Origin: Manihot esculenta
Taxonomy: Eukaryota > Streptophyta > Magnoliopsida > Malpighiales > Euphorbiaceae
NCBI RefSeq assembly: GCF_001659605.2
Contig: NC_035167.2
Span: forward strand, 2,232,001 to 2,296,000
Direction: 5' to 3'
Length of the DNA: 64,000 nt
The notes beneath the pieces were generated by a model that was given only the letters and a program-made list of their open reading frames with translations, made no database searches and was not told the DNA's origin. The position numbers were made by a program, and so were the translations under genes. Shown one piece after another: positions 39,445 through 51,360 of the stretch (the stretch's first letter is position 1; each line of letters opens with the position of its first letter).

Positions 39445-40152
39445 TCACCTAAAACATAAAAAAATGAATTTCCTTTGACTGATTAGGGTACCAAAAGTAG
39501 ACCTGGTGACTTCTAAACCAAGAAAATATTTTAAATGTCCAAGATTTTTAATAGTAAATTTATAATGTAAATCACATTTAATTTGATCAATGACAGAAAC
39601 AGAATTACCAGTTATGATCACATCATTTACATAGATAAGCATAACAGTAAAGGTACCATTGGCATCTCTTATGAAAAGACAATTATCATGTACTGACTGA
39701 ACAAAGCCCAAGGACTACAAGAAGGATGTGAATTCCAAGTTCCATTGTCGAGAAGCTTGTCTTAAACCATAAAGTGACCTTTTCAATAAGTAAACTTGTC
39801 ATGGACTAGCTTTTGAATAACCTGTAGGGGGCTGCATGTAAGCCTTTTCTTTTAGGAAACCATGTAAAAAATGCATTATTAATGTCAAACTGAAAGATAG
39901 GCCAATGTTTAGAAGTAGCTAAGGAAATAAAAATTTAAATAGCAACAATTTTTTGGCTATAGGAGAAAAATGATCTTTAAAATCTAATCCCTTCACTTGA
40001 TTATACCTCTTAGCCATTAAACGAACCTTATATCTATCGATCTCTCCATTGGGCTTGGTCTTAATCTTGTACACCCATTTAGAGCCAATAGCCTTTTTGC
40101 CTTTTGGAAGATTAGTAAGTATCAAAATTTCATTCTTTTCAAGAGATTGCAT
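39445..40152 (-). pseudogene. Copia reverse transcriptase, broken
   Basis: The 40152-39919 frame has GSKWVYKIKTKPNGEIDRYK and KGLDFKDHFSPIAK, the standard start of Copia RT. The 39711-39445 frame has CLFIRDANGTFTVMLIYVND, then LKYFLGLEVTRS and LISQRKF. The pieces are in different frames or separated by stops. The catalytic YVDD box reads YVND, so the second aspartate pair is damaged. The domain stops just after the SQRKF segment, with RNase H deleted. Confidence 0.85.
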
Positions 40153-40865
40153 GGCCTCAACTCAATTAGAGTCAGTTGAAGCTTGAGTGAAAGTGCAAGG
40201 TTCATAAATGTGAGATATTGTGTTGAGGTAGGTGTGATGTGAAGGTGTAAAGTGAATAGACAATTCAAAATTAGAAGCAGTGGATAAGTGATTCACAACA
40301 AAATCTTGCATCCAAGATAATTAATTATGAATTTTGGTGCTCTTTCTTAAAGGTAGGGGAGGAGAAATGACCTTTTCTTGTGAAGGTAACTGGGAAACAC
40401 AATCAGATTGAGTGAGAACCTGAGGAAAATTAGACAAACTCACAGGGAAGACATGATCCGAAATGGAAGGCCCTTGAGAAGGATGATTGTAGAAAGAAAA
40501 AATATTCTCATGAAAAAGAACATCTCTATTGACAAAAATTTATTTTGTGTCTAAGTTTTGTAATCTATATCCTTTCTGAGTATTGGAGTATCCAAGGAGA
40601 ATGCATTTGGCAGATCTATGATCAAACTTATCTTTGTGAGGACTGTGATTGATGGCAAAACATAGACAACAAATAGTTTTTAGATGATCATAATTAGGTG
40701 GTTTATGAAACAAAGCTTCAAAAGGAGTTAACCAACCTAAAGTTTTAACTGGGATTCTGTTAATAAAGTAAGTAGCTAATATACATTCAAACCAATAAGT
40801 TTTTGAAAATTGAACTTGGAATTGAATAGTTCTAGCTATATTGAGAATATATTTATATTTAATTT

Positions 40866-41666
40866 CTATTGTGCTATTTTGTTAAGGTGTATAAGAGCAT
40901 GTAGTTTGATAATGATTCTGTGGGAAGAAAACAAAGAAGCACATTTTGTATTAAGAAATTCTCCTCTATTGTCAGACCTTATAGTTTTAATTTTTATGCT
41001 AAATTGTGCATTGACATATTGAATGAAAAATACCAAAACATAATATGTTTGATATTTAAACCTAAGCATATAGGTTTAGATTGCTCTAGTTTTATCATCA
41101 ATAATAGTTAAAAAAAATCTGGCACCAGTAATAGAGTGAATGGAATAGGGTCCCTATAAATCCATATGTACAAGGTCAAAAGAGTTAATAGTAATACTAT
41201 TGCTGTTATGAAAGAGCAACCTAGACAGTTTAGCTAAAGGACACAAAGCATATATATAATTAGTAACAACAAATTGCTTAAAAGCAGGTATATGAGACAT
41301 TTTATAACAAGAAAAGTGTCCTAATCTAGCATGAAGTACAGAAAAAGAAACTTTTCTTATGGAGTTTGCAGCTTCTTTATTACAATTACGAAACTCAACA
41401 GTATTTACAATGAGATTTGAAGCTACCACATTATACACAAAGTCAATACATGATTGAATATTGAAAGTAGAAAAACTATTATTGTCTAAAATATATAGTC
41501 CACATATTATTCGTCCAACAACTATAATAGACCTAGTCTTATGGTCTTGAAAGAAGCAACATGATGAATAAAACTGTACTGTCAAGCTGGTATGTTTAAG
41601 CAGTTTGGACACAGACAAAAGATTCATGGTAAAATTAGGAATAAGGAGAACATCAATTAATTTCAT
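40866..41666 (-). pseudogene. Copia GAG-pre-integrase and integrase fragments
   Basis: 41666-41154 contains IPNFTMNLLSVSKLLKHTS and a worn zinc-finger region around HARLGHFS with a later Cys (ALCPLAK), as in the GAG-pre-integrase domain. 41069-40866 contains IKTIRSDNRGEFLN, the integrase core segment that normally reads RSDNGGEF. Frames are interrupted by stops. Confidence 0.8.
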
Positions 41667-41838
41667 GTTTGTGTGTGTAATGCTATAGTTCTAGTGTGTG
41701 AAACTTGTGTGGGAGAGCCATTCGGCAAGTGCACAGTTATTGGTGTAGAAAAAGAACCCATATATATCATATAATGCCTATATGGTGTGACATAATCTAA
41801 TGCATCAGTGTCAACAATCCATGCCTCTGTTCCAATTA

Positions 41839-42795
41839 TCATGGCACAACAAGCAAAAACCGAAGAAGAAATTTTATGATTGAAATGATAGGGTTGAGAT
41901 TATTACTAGAACAATCGGTCGAATTGTAAGAGTAGACTAAATGTGAATTGATTGTATTTATCGTAGAAACTACTTTACCTTTGATCAGCCTACTCATCTC
42001 TTGCTGTAGTAGTTCGAGCTTTGCATTTACCTCTTCCATTTTGTTCAATTCAGTGGTGGCGACCGATTCAGTGCCTGCTAATGGTGTTTCTAGGACTGAT
42101 TCTATGTTATGATCTTCAGTGTGTGACATATGAACTGCGTATCTTGGTTTGAATGCCCCTGGATTGGTGAATTGTTTGTTCTTGAACCATTCTGGATAAC
42201 TGATCAGCTTGAAGCACTCCACCCGTGTATGTCCATCTAAATCACAGTAATCACAATGGCCCTTTCTCGTGTCATATCTCTTGTAATCACGCATGTTACC
42301 TTGGGATCGGACAACTAGGGTAATAACCTCAGTATGCTTTGTGAGGTTGGTTTGAACTTGCTTTTGAGACTCTACTAGCAGAACCATCGAGAAGGCTTTA
42401 TTCACTGTCGATAATGGATCAGAAGCAATACTTGGCTGTGAACCTAGTTGAAGGCATCGTTGAGTCCCATTAGAAATTTCATTAGATGATTGGCGTTGTG
42501 GATTTTTGTTGCAAGTTTCTCTGATCCACAACTGTATGGAGGAATTGGGACAATGTTGGTTAATTTGTCCAACAGTTGCTTCAATTTATTGTAATACACC
42601 ATTACCAGGGGATTCTCTTGGGAGATCAATGTTATTCTTTGCTTGATTTGATAAATCATCGGTCCGTTGCTCTTGCCATTTCGTTCTCCTAATTTGACCC
42701 AAAGTTCTCGAGTGGTGGTGGCATACAAGAAGCTTCCGATCAGATCCTTCAAGATAGAGTTGAGAATTCATGACATTACCATGTAATCGCATCAT
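41839..42795 (-). pseudogene. Copia gag, frameshifted
   Basis: The upstream part (42752-42444) has the UBN2-like gag segment ATTTRELWVKLGERNG. The downstream part (42531-41839) contains the CCHC zinc knuckle CDYCDLDGHTRVEC, spacing C-x2-C-x4-H-x4-C, intact. The two frames overlap, so a frameshift separates them. In an active element this protein forms the particle core. Confidence 0.85.
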
Positions 42796-43146
42796 CTCTA
42801 CTTCTTGTCATCTTTAGATCCATCTTTAGGTACAACGATTTTTCTTTCCACGAACACGAGCTTGTTCTTAGCATCAAGAGCGATTTTCATCGCTCGATTC
42901 TAGCCTCTGTAATTGATGCAGTTTAATTGAATGGAAATGAGAACCATCATTGGACTGTCATCTAGAGTTTTGCAGCGTCAATGTGTTGTCGACGATCGTT
43001 TTAGAGACGTCTCTCGTCGGAGTTAACTGGCTTTGTGACCTAGTAAAGCTACTCTCTGCCATTTCTCGACCTAGAGAAATTTTTCAAGATGAGAAAAAAA
43101 AGTTAAAAGTCAAAGACAAATAATCCGCTTCGATACTATTTTATTT

Positions 43147-43326
43147 TAATAGAAAATACTCTACTTGTATTGAGTATTATATTGTGAAAAATACTTCAAC
43201 TGTATGTAGAGAACACCTATTTATAAAATGTCTAAATATAAAAATGTGTTAAAAAAATATACTAGAATCTATTAAACATGAATACACTAGAACTTTCTAG
43301 AACCCCATTAACACCACATGCAAACA
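43147..43326 (-). repeat. Copia element LTR (5' LTR of the minus-strand element), 180 bp
   Basis: Matches 39175-39352. The inner border has lost its TG (reads TA) and is followed by the worn tRNA-Met primer-binding site. A third copy of the LTR is at 57794-57959. Confidence 0.85.
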
Positions 43327-44149
43327 AGACCATGGGATGGCATAAGATCAAAGCATGCGTAATGAGTTCGATGACAACTGATAAAGATTTTATAGCAAAA
43401 ACTTCCAAAAAGAAGACAATAATGTTATCTACCGACGCCGCCGAATCTAAGCAGTGAAAAGAGTGTGGTTTCGCACGTACCCTTGCTAAAATTCAACCAA
43501 CGTCAATCTGGTTATCTATAATTGATTGGGACCCACAGATTATTATTACAATTTAGATAGGATTTTGATGCAAACAAAACTTTGTACCATGAACTAACCT
43601 TACAAGTCAGAATAATATTTCTGTTCATTTCTATATTTTCATGGATCTTTTACTGCTCAACTATGACATCTCTATGAATTTATTTTATTTTTATTTTTTT
43701 TACAATTCTAACTTAATTAACGACGAATACAGAAATTTATTTGAGAAATTAAATTTAAATAAATATTTACTATTTTATTAATTTTTTATTATTATTCTAA
43801 AATTATTATTTATTTCTTTTCATTATAGTAATATATAATTAACTATTATAATTTTATTTAATTTTATATTATTTTTAATTAACTTATCATTAATTATTAT
43901 TTTTTAAATAAGTATTTAAAATATTTTTAATATTTAATAAAATTTAATATTTTTAAAATAATATAATAAAAAATTAATAAAATAAATTGATTTTTTTAAT
44001 ATGTGTGAAAAATTTAAATTCAGAAAATAAATTTTTATAAAAAGTGAATAAATTATTATAATTAAATCATGATCATTTTCATTTATTTTTTATTAATTAA
44101 AAAATATTTTTTAATGATATTATTATCAATATTTGTAAATATTTTTTTT

Positions 44150-44650
44150 AATATAAGTTATTATCAATTATTTATGATTTATCGAGCCGATTTTAATGAT
44201 ATTTATTATTAGAAAAAAAATTTTCTGTCATGTAAATTTATAAAAAAATTATTAAAATAATATAATATTTTAATATAAAATTTACTATTAAAATTTAATT
44301 TTTTTTTAAAAATATTATAATCCATTAAAAATTATTTTCATATAAATTCAATAGTATAAATAGATTAGTAATTAAATGAAATAAATAAAAAAGACTATAA
44401 CTTAATAATAAAAATGGTATATTAAAATAAATTAAATAATGTGTGCGTAATTTAAAAAAATTAAGTGGAGATTTAAATTTAAAATTTTAAAAATGAAAAA
44501 TAAATTTCTTGAATTGAAAAATAATATAAAAGACGAGGGACTAAATAATAATTTTTTTTAATAAATAGATTAAAAAATTTAAAATTATAAAATATAATGA
44601 TGATTTAATTAAATAATTTTGAAATTTTTCATGTATATGTCCTTTAACAA
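44150..44650. repeat. AT-rich repeat X, copy 1
   Basis: It shares the run from about ttatgatttat, ttttaatgatatttatta through aaattataaaatataatgatg to ttaattaaataattttgaaa with 57031-57592 and 58776-59342. This copy lacks the last part (atatgtagggatttaatgat) present in the other two. No coding capacity. Confidence 0.8.
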
Positions 44651-45201
44651 ATTTCAAAAATTTCAGAAGGCTATGATTCCCTCTTACCATGAATGGGTCG
44701 GTAGCCAATGCTCTTCATGGAATACAAAAGCAGAGAAAAACTATCTACTACGTGTCTAATTTTTCACCTATTTCATTTCTACTAACCATGATTCAGCCAC
44801 TCGTTTTCACTTGCTGGTTTTTTCTTCAGACAACAGGCCGCCTTCATTGACCAAATAAACGTCCATGATGAGGGCAGTAGTTGTAGTGCCAACACTAAGA
44901 GTTACTGGCCATATACTAGAGTTTCTAAACTTTTCACTCTCAAATCCATAATTCGATCCTCAGTATAAAATAAATCTTCGTTAAAAATATTTTACTGCTT
45001 AATAAATTAATCAGTGTAAATAAAATTTAATTTTAATTTAATGTACTAAGAATATCAAGCCATGAGCTTTCTTTGAACCTTCATCCAAGAATTAGTGGGT
45101 TTTGAGATTTTGAAACCTAACTGCCTACCTACCTACCTAGGCCTGTTTCTGCTTTACAACATTAGCGGCCCCGATGAAAGTGACAGTGGTCGGATCTGCA
45201 G

Positions 45202-45209
45202 TATAAATA
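45202..45209 (+). promoter_or_regulatory. TATA box of B3 gene A
   Basis: TATAAATA lies 116 bp upstream of the start codon at 45318; the same box precedes the duplicate gene at 59881-59888. Confidence 0.65.
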
Positions 45210-45317
45210 ATTTCAAGCTGCAAGTTTCAATTCATATCTTTTTCTTTGTTGTTCTTCAGCAAATTAAGCTTTCTTCAAGCATATATATCAGCATTCAATC
45301 TTTTCCAAAAGAAAAAA

Positions 45318-45716
45318 ATGAAGGACATCATCCCCATCAATGATCCAAAAACAGTCGTGCTATTTAGCAAGCTGCTCAAGAAAACTGATCTTGAGCATCA
45401 GTTGATTGTTCCAAGCGAAGTCCTGAAGAAATATCCAATTCTTGATCAAAATGGTCATGTGAGTAAGTTCATCATTTCATTCGATAAGAATGGCAAGCGA
45501 TGGGAGTTTCCCCTCGCCACCCGCAACACTGGTATTTATCCAAAACCGTCAGTTCCCCCAGCCTCTTGGCATCCATTTGTGGCGGAGTATGGCCTCCGTG
45601 CTGGTGACTCTGTGCTCTTCTATACAAGGCGAGACGACCCAGCTAATAAGATACAAGTTAGAGGCTTGAGAAAAACTATATTATTCAAGGGAGAAGAGTC
45701 TTGGGTCGAAGTGTAA
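45318..45716 (+). CDS. Single B3-domain DNA-binding protein, copy A (132 aa)
   Basis: One exon, almost entirely a B3 domain. VVLFSKLLKKTDLEHQLIVP forms the first strand/helix region. FIISFDKNGKRWEFPLATRN is the central strand pair, and WHPFVAEYGLRAGDSVLFYT the characteristic end where B3 proteins have GW..FV...L..GD.V.F. B3 proteins are plant-specific nuclear DNA-binding factors. Small single-domain members of the REM/At2g33720-like group are the nearest type I recognise. I start at the Met of MKDIIPIND (45318) because both copies share it and the TATA box is 116 bp upstream. The longer frame from 45246 lies in the leader. It differs from copy B (60015) at one residue only (Pro in IYPKP versus Glu). 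Targets are unknown. Confidence 0.88.
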   Translation: MKDIIPINDPKTVVLFSKLLKKTDLEHQLIVPSEVLKKYPILDQNGHVSKFIISFDKNGKRWEFPLATRNTGIYPKPSVPPASWHPFVAEYGLRAGDSVLFYTRRDDPANKIQVRGLRKTILFKGEESWVEV

Positions 45717-46698
45717 AAGCTTCACAACCAGCGACGGGCATGCATGAACCTGAGCTAGCTTCAATTTTTGAAGCTTTTAAGGTGGTTCCTAACTCCAAAG
45801 GAGCCATATCTATCCTCTGTGTCTTAGTTTCAGCAGTTTGGCTATGCATGCATGCATGCATGGGGTGGTGTTGTATTTTTTCTTTGCTTTTTAGTGTGGG
45901 AAAATAGATTTATGTGGGAGTTTGTATCTTGTAATTTTGTCAATAAATTTGCATTTTGTGATTGGGTTTCTGAAATTTTATGATTATTTATAAGATATTA
46001 TTTTTCAGTTTTTCTGAAATTTTATATATTTGTTTTTTAATTAGTACGAAAATAATTGATCGTGGAATTTTTTTTTTCTTTCTAGAAGATGAATGATGAC
46101 ATTAATTTATTTTTCTCCTTATACGGCTACCCATCAATTACAATTTTCATATCATTCTTATTTTTAATTATTATTTTTTTTTTAGTTTTTTATCCATATT
46201 TTTTATTTTTCAATTAATCTCTTCCTTAATACCTTATTATCAAATGTAAGTCAACTTTGTCATTCTGATTTCAAATATGTCAACCTTATAGGACAATTAA
46301 TAATAATAATAATATTTATCTTACAACTTATAAAGTGAATAATTTTGATTGGGCTTATCCATAACTAAGAGTCTATCCTTTAACTGGAAATTTTTTACAT
46401 ATATATTAGTGTGCATATATCAACATGCATGATTGATGTGTAGTCTTATAGAGGTTTTTGGACTTAAAAATAAAAAAGTGAATAATCAGGTGTAAATAAA
46501 TTCAAATTAATTTGATTCGTTAAAATTTTTTTATATTTATTTACGAATGAAATTATCGATCTCGCTAAAAATAAGTGTTAAACATTCTATAAGATTTATA
46601 GGTACATTGCATTGGCAAGAGACTAGTTATATATATATATATATATAGAAGCTACTTGTTCTTGCAACTATCTCATAAGACCTCCATAATTAATCACC

Positions 46699-46923
46699 AT
46701 GATAAAGTATCAAGACCATTCTCCAGCCAGCAGCCCAGAGAAGGCACCTAATCCCACAGACCCAGAGAATCCAGTGCAGCGACCATCCTCTCCTGCAGCC
46801 ACCACTGATCCAGACAAAGATTGTGATAAAGACTGTTGCAAAATTATTGGGTATTATGCTGCTGCTGTTTCAATCTCAATTTTCATACTTGTTTTGATTA
46901 TGGCTTTCAAAACTTACGAATGA
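46699..46923 (+). CDS. Small putative tail-anchored membrane protein, copy A (74 aa), family unknown
   Basis: I do not recognise this protein. Residues 1-40 are hydrophilic and Pro/Ser-rich (SPASSPEKAPNPTDPENPVQ), followed by an acidic Cys cluster DCDKDCCK. One hydrophobic helix of about 24 residues (IIGYYAAAVSISIFILVLIM) follows, with a short tail AFKTYE. This layout suits a tail-anchored or single-pass protein with possible palmitoylation at the juxtamembrane cysteines. The ATG sits in a good context (caccATGa). A TA-rich box at about 46629-46647 lies some 55-70 bp upstream. Evidence that it is real: the copy at 61595 keeps the frame, stop and length, with only two changes (Ile2Met; Ile to Val in the helix). 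It follows the B3 gene by about 1 kb on the same strand in both units. Confidence 0.65.
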   Translation: MIKYQDHSPASSPEKAPNPTDPENPVQRPSSPAATTDPDKDCDKDCCKIIGYYAAAVSISIFILVLIMAFKTYE

Positions 46924-47696
46924 AAGTATCCCAATTTGTAATCGATTTCTATTTCTTCTTATTGTTGCAAAGGGAATTTCTGGTTCATTTTCTAAAAATT
47001 ACACTCCCTGTTATAAAAGCAAAAGCAATTATTATAATTTGCTTTTGAAAAATATTTCAGTTTGATTATGTTCATCAAATCACTAATCCGATTAATTTGT
47101 GTCTAATTCATGACGATTTTTGTTCATTTTATAGTTTTTTTTATGGAATACAATATGTAATTTATAAAATGCCTAAAAAATTAAAATTATCCATATAAAA
47201 GTCTAAATTAAAAAAATTAAATCGAATCAATATTATTTATTAAAACGGTAATAATCAAGGTATAATATCATAATTATAAAATCAAGTTTAAGACAACGAT
47301 CATAAATTATTATTTTATATATTTTAGTTATAATTATAAATTAATAGTAACAGTTTAAAAATTATTATATTTATTTTCGTTCCTGAATATATGACGGTAA
47401 TTTTTTTTGTCAATATTTTAAAATTTTTTTTATTTAAAAAAAATTTATGGATAGATAATCTTGCAAGAAATGTTGGGATATAAATGAACATTTGGGATGC
47501 CACCATTATTGACCAAATAAAAACCAACATCCGTCCAAGATAAGATAAGTAGTAGTAGTACTAGCCATGAGCTTAAACACCTTTATTTAAGAAAGCTCAC
47601 CTTTATTTAAGAATTTAAGAGCACTTGAGCTTATACGAATGACATAAAACTATTAATATTGATTTCTGTTTTCAGAATTCGATAACATATAGTACC

Positions 47697-48705
47697 CATT
47701 AAAATCATGACATGTGTACACGGATTTAGAAAGTATATGTGAACCTTTTCATTTGGTCCGACCAGGCAGCGGAAAGCTCGATTTATGGAGCATGGAGATC
47801 AGACCACCAACACTCTGACTTTATCAATATCCAAAATAAACAGGCCGACCACTTTAATACTTATACCACAATCGGAAATTTAATATGGAGACTACCAACT
47901 TGAATAAAGGCAGAGTACAATCTAATACAGTTTGAAGACAAATATAAACCTTGACCGACCTCTTCAAAGCTTGGAGTAGACAGACAGATCTTTTCAAAAC
48001 TCATACTACAACGAGACATTGAATGCAGGCATGGCCTACCTCAATGACTGCAAAGAACTCACCTCTATATAGGTCAGGTGAGCTGGGACGACCTGGTGAA
48101 ACCAGAGTAAGGCACTAACCTCTAATTCGATGGTCGACCCCTCTAGCCCCCTCCAAAGTATTAAATGTGCGTGCAGAGAAACTGACTAACGCGACGTATA
48201 CGATAGACAGGGTATGGGTTGAACCTGCCAGTCATTTATGAGCCACCTAATACACCGGCCAAAGATTGTCCACATCCGATCTGATGGGACTTGACACTGG
48301 ATACCATCAGATTGACTATCCAATATATATATCCCTAATCTAGCCCCAAAAAGGGGGTTAAGAGTCCTTCCCTCAAAATATCTCTCTCACATACATTCAT
48401 AGAAGAACTCTCATAATACATGCCCTCTAAAAATCCCTTTTGAATGCTCCTTTGTCATTTATCTTCTTTTTGTATTAATGCGCCTCTAAAAATGATTTTA
48501 GATCTAACTTGAGTGTCAGAGAGTCTCCACCAAAAGCACCCCGATAGACCCCTGCCCGTCCTTTCATATTTTGTAGGTCTCATTCCTCAAGATCATGTAT
48601 GGAGAGACCTATAATAAAATAATCACGAGTCAACGAGTAATCCATCAAATCGAGCCATTGTCCAGGTATCCACATCTGGCCACCCCACCGGATCTCAGTT
48701 CATCA
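47697..48705 (+). repeat. Gypsy-type element 5' LTR, about 1.0 kb
   Basis: It matches 53249-54215 and 62615-63638 along its length. It ends ...cagttcatca just before a primer-binding-like sequence; the outer TG is changed to CA. A TATATATATA stretch near 48322 is a plausible LTR promoter. It is markedly richer in G+C than the neighbouring intergenic DNA. Confidence 0.8.
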
Positions 48706-48725
48706 ATTGATGTCGTTTGTGGGAA
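48706..48725 (+). other. Primer-binding region of the Gypsy element
   Basis: attgatgtcgtttgtgggaa follows the LTR end; the duplicate at 63639-63658 reads gttggcgtcgtttgtgggaa, nearer to the usual plant Gypsy form. I did not assign the primer tRNA. Confidence 0.55.
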
Positions 48726-49418
48726 CGAAAGAGACTATCCTGTCGTCGAAGTTTCCAAATAAAACCCATTGAAATCTATATAGAAAACCCAAAAAAGCTA
48801 ACAACCAGCAACAAGAAAAATCAGAGAGCAGAGAGATGGGGGAAAGATCCAAGAATTACCGGCTACATCTAAAAGCCACATGGTGAAAGTCAGATAGAAG
48901 GAAGATGCGGATGTGAGAGGAAAGTGCAAACCAAGAGCAATCCATCAATCGTGGAAGAGAGGTGACATGCGTGAATTACCCAAGCTGTACAATAATTTGC
49001 TTTAGCTCAAAGTATTTTTTACTATCATGACTAGTTACAAAATTAAAATCTTAGACGAAAGCCTTATATAATTGAACATGAACATGATGGTATACTGAAG
49101 TAGCTTAAAAGCTCTTATTGATTAATATTAGCATGAATTTGCTAAGAAAAAGATTATTTGTTTAAGCATGCTGCTATGTAATTTGAAAGCTGTGAAATGA
49201 TTTACGCATAAGAAACATTATTTATTAGATTCATCAAATCGTATGAGATGATATAGTTGGTCAAAATCAATATTTACATTCTTTTGAAATGTAAAGCTAA
49301 GTATATTGCGTGCCACAGTATTCATTGACAAATATTACTCAATTAACAACGAGCATTTATATTACGTATATTCTGTGCAAGTTTATTTTATAGATAAATT
49401 TTAAAAGTAAGAGAAAGG

Positions 49419-49925
49419 CTAATAAGTCCAAAATCGCCAATAAGGCCATGAGCCTGAATCCCATAAATGCCAAGAAAGGCCATGAGCTTGAATATTGAAA
49501 TCGCCAATAAGGCCACGAGTTTGAATTCCGAAAATGCCAAGAAAAGCTATGAGCCTGAATCCCGAAAACGCTAAGAAAGACCACGATTCTGAATCCCGAA
49601 AATGCCAAGAAAGGCCATGAGCCTGAATATTAAAATTGCTAGTAAGTCTACGAGCCTGAATCCCGAAAATGCTAAAAAAGGCCATGAGCCTGAATACTAA
49701 AATCGCCAGTAAGTCCACGAACTTGAATTTCAGACTCGCCAGTAAAACCACGAGGCTGAATATTAAAATCGCCTGTAAGGCCACAAGCCTGAATCTTGAA
49801 ATCGCCAGTAAGGCCATGAGCTTGAATCCCCTATATCGCCAGTAAGGCTACGAGCCTGAATCCCCGAAATCCCCAGAAAGGCCATGAGCCTGAATCCTTG
49901 AAGTCGCCAGTGAGCCCGGAGGCCG
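49419..49925. repeat. Tandem array 1 inside the Gypsy element, unit about 34 bp
   Basis: About fourteen diverged units built on gccaagaaaggccatgagcc followed by tgaatcccgaaaatc. Related units recur at about 135 bp, that is every fourth unit. The open frames it creates on the minus strand (up to 132 codons) repeat with the array and are not genes. Confidence 0.85.
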
Positions 49926-51360
49926 ACCAAAAAGCCAAAAAGCTCAGATGAAAAAATTAGGGCTAAGAGCCCAGAAGAAGTGCGAGAGCAAAAATACTCA
50001 GAAGATGCTCAAGAGCAAAAATGCTCGGAAGCAGACTCAGGGCTAAGAGCCTGGAAGAAATCCAAGGTTAAAAAGTATCCAGAAGAATACAAAAAGCTAA
50101 AAACATTCTGACCAAAGCTCAGGCATAAGAGCTCGAAAGATGCTTAAGAGCAAAAAACTTGGAAGAAATGCAAGTGCAAAAATACTCGAAAGTAGAATCA
50201 GAGTAAAAACGCTCGAAAGAAGCTTAAGGGAAAAAAGCTTAGAAAAAAAAGTAAGAGAAAAAAATGTTCAAAAATAGAATTAGAGCAAAAATGTCCGGAA
50301 GACGCTTAAGAGCAAAAATCCCGGAAGAAATGTAAGAGCAAAAGTCTTTGAAAGTATAATCAAAGCAAAAACGCTCAAAAGACGCTTAAGGGAAAAAATT
50401 CTGGAAGAGGCACAAGAGCAAAAGTGATCGGAAGTAAAATTAGGGCTAAGTACTTGAAAGACGCTTAAGGGCAAAAAGCCCAGAAGAAGCACGAGAGAAA
50501 AAAATGCTCGAAAGTAAAATCAAGGCTAAAAGCCCAGAAGATCCCGAAGGGCAAAATGCCTGGAAGATATTCAAGAGCAAAATGCTAGAAAGAAGATTGC
50601 AGGGCTAAGAGCTCAAAAAACGAGAAGAGGAAAAAATCTCAAAAGATGGTTAAAAGAGAAAATGCTCAGGAGACGCTTAAGAGCAAGAGCCCATAAGACA
50701 TTTATAAGCAAAAGTGCTCAAATAAAGAATCAATGGAAATAACCTAAAAGCTGACTAGAGGGCAAAACGCTCGGACTAAGGTCCAGGGCAAAAAGCCCGG
50801 ACGAAACTTAAAAGTAAAATGCTTAGACTAAGGTCCAAGGCAAAAAGCCTGAAAGAGGCACACAAGCGAAAATGCTCGAAAGTAGACCCAGGACTAAGAG
50901 CTTGGAAAACAATAAGTGCAAAAGTGCTCAGATAAAAAATCAGGGCGTAGGAGCTCGGAAGCCGATAAGAGAGCAAAATGCTTAGACTAAGGTCCAAGGC
51001 AAAAAGCCTAGGAGAAGCACAAGAGCAAAAATGCTCGGAAGTAGAATCAGGGCTAGGAGTCTAGAAGATGACAAAGAGCAGAAGAACTCAAATGAAGAAT
51101 CAAGACTAGGAGCTCAGAAGATGACAAAGAGAAAAAGAGCTTGAACGAAGAATCAGAGCTAAAGAGTTCGGAATAATACAGAGAGTCAAAAGAGCTTGGA
51201 TAAAGAATCAGGGCTAAAAAGCTCGATAAAGAGCTGAAATGCTCAGAATAATAATAAAGGCTAAATAGCCCAATAAAGAGCTAAAACACTCATGAAAAAT
51301 ACGCAGGGCTAAAAAACCCCAAAGATGATGTAAGTGCTAAAAGTTTAGAAAAATATTTCA
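49925..51360. repeat. Tandem array 2 inside the Gypsy element, units about 26 bp with palindromes
   Basis: About 1.4 kb of diverged units of two alternating types, such as gagcaaaaatgctcggaag (50013) and gggctaagagcccagaag (49960). Each unit carries a 4-5 bp inverted repeat around an A-rich loop. The stem bases differ between units yet often pair: GGGC/GCCC, GAGC/GCTC and AGGC/GCCT (50838). Minus-strand frames across it are by-products of the lack of stops in the repeat. Confidence 0.85.

Larger units (their letters stand above)
39175..43326 (-). mobile_element. Decayed Ty1/Copia LTR retrotransposon
   Basis: About 4.15 kb, minus strand. It has 178/180-bp LTRs, a polypurine tract at the left LTR and a primer-binding site near 43126-43139 (TAGTATCGAAGCGG in complement, a worn form of the initiator tRNA-Met site TGGTATCAGAGC). 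In order on the minus strand there are gag, GAG-pre-integrase, integrase and reverse transcriptase fragments. RNase H is absent because the reverse transcriptase runs out about 90 bp before the 3' LTR. The 5-bp flanks differ (ttatt versus agacc), so no target duplication remains. The right-hand part of this element (from about 42943) also exists at 57595-57959. Confidence 0.9.
42943..49068. repeat. Segmental duplication, copy A (first 6.1 kb of the unit)
   Basis: This stretch matches 57595-64000 in the same orientation: the Copia 5' part and LTR, unique DNA, AT-rich repeat X, the B3 gene, the tail-anchored protein gene, and the Gypsy 5' LTR with the start of its interior. The two copies are 14.65 kb apart at the left end and 14.93 kb at the right because copy B has gained sequence. 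The match continues to the window edge, so the full unit is longer. Confidence 0.9.

Noticed and set aside
45246..45317. Longer start (24 extra codons) for B3 copy A
   Set aside because: The equivalent frame is not shared by copy B, the shared Met at 45318 fits the family, and the region is the leader downstream of the TATA box.
49357..50997. Minus-strand frames of 60-132 codons
   Set aside because: They repeat in step with the tandem arrays of the Gypsy element and change frame with the unit length.
49925..51360. CRISPR-like spaced repeats
   Set aside because: Repeats are contiguous, diverged and without unique spacers, in a plant nuclear retrotransposon.
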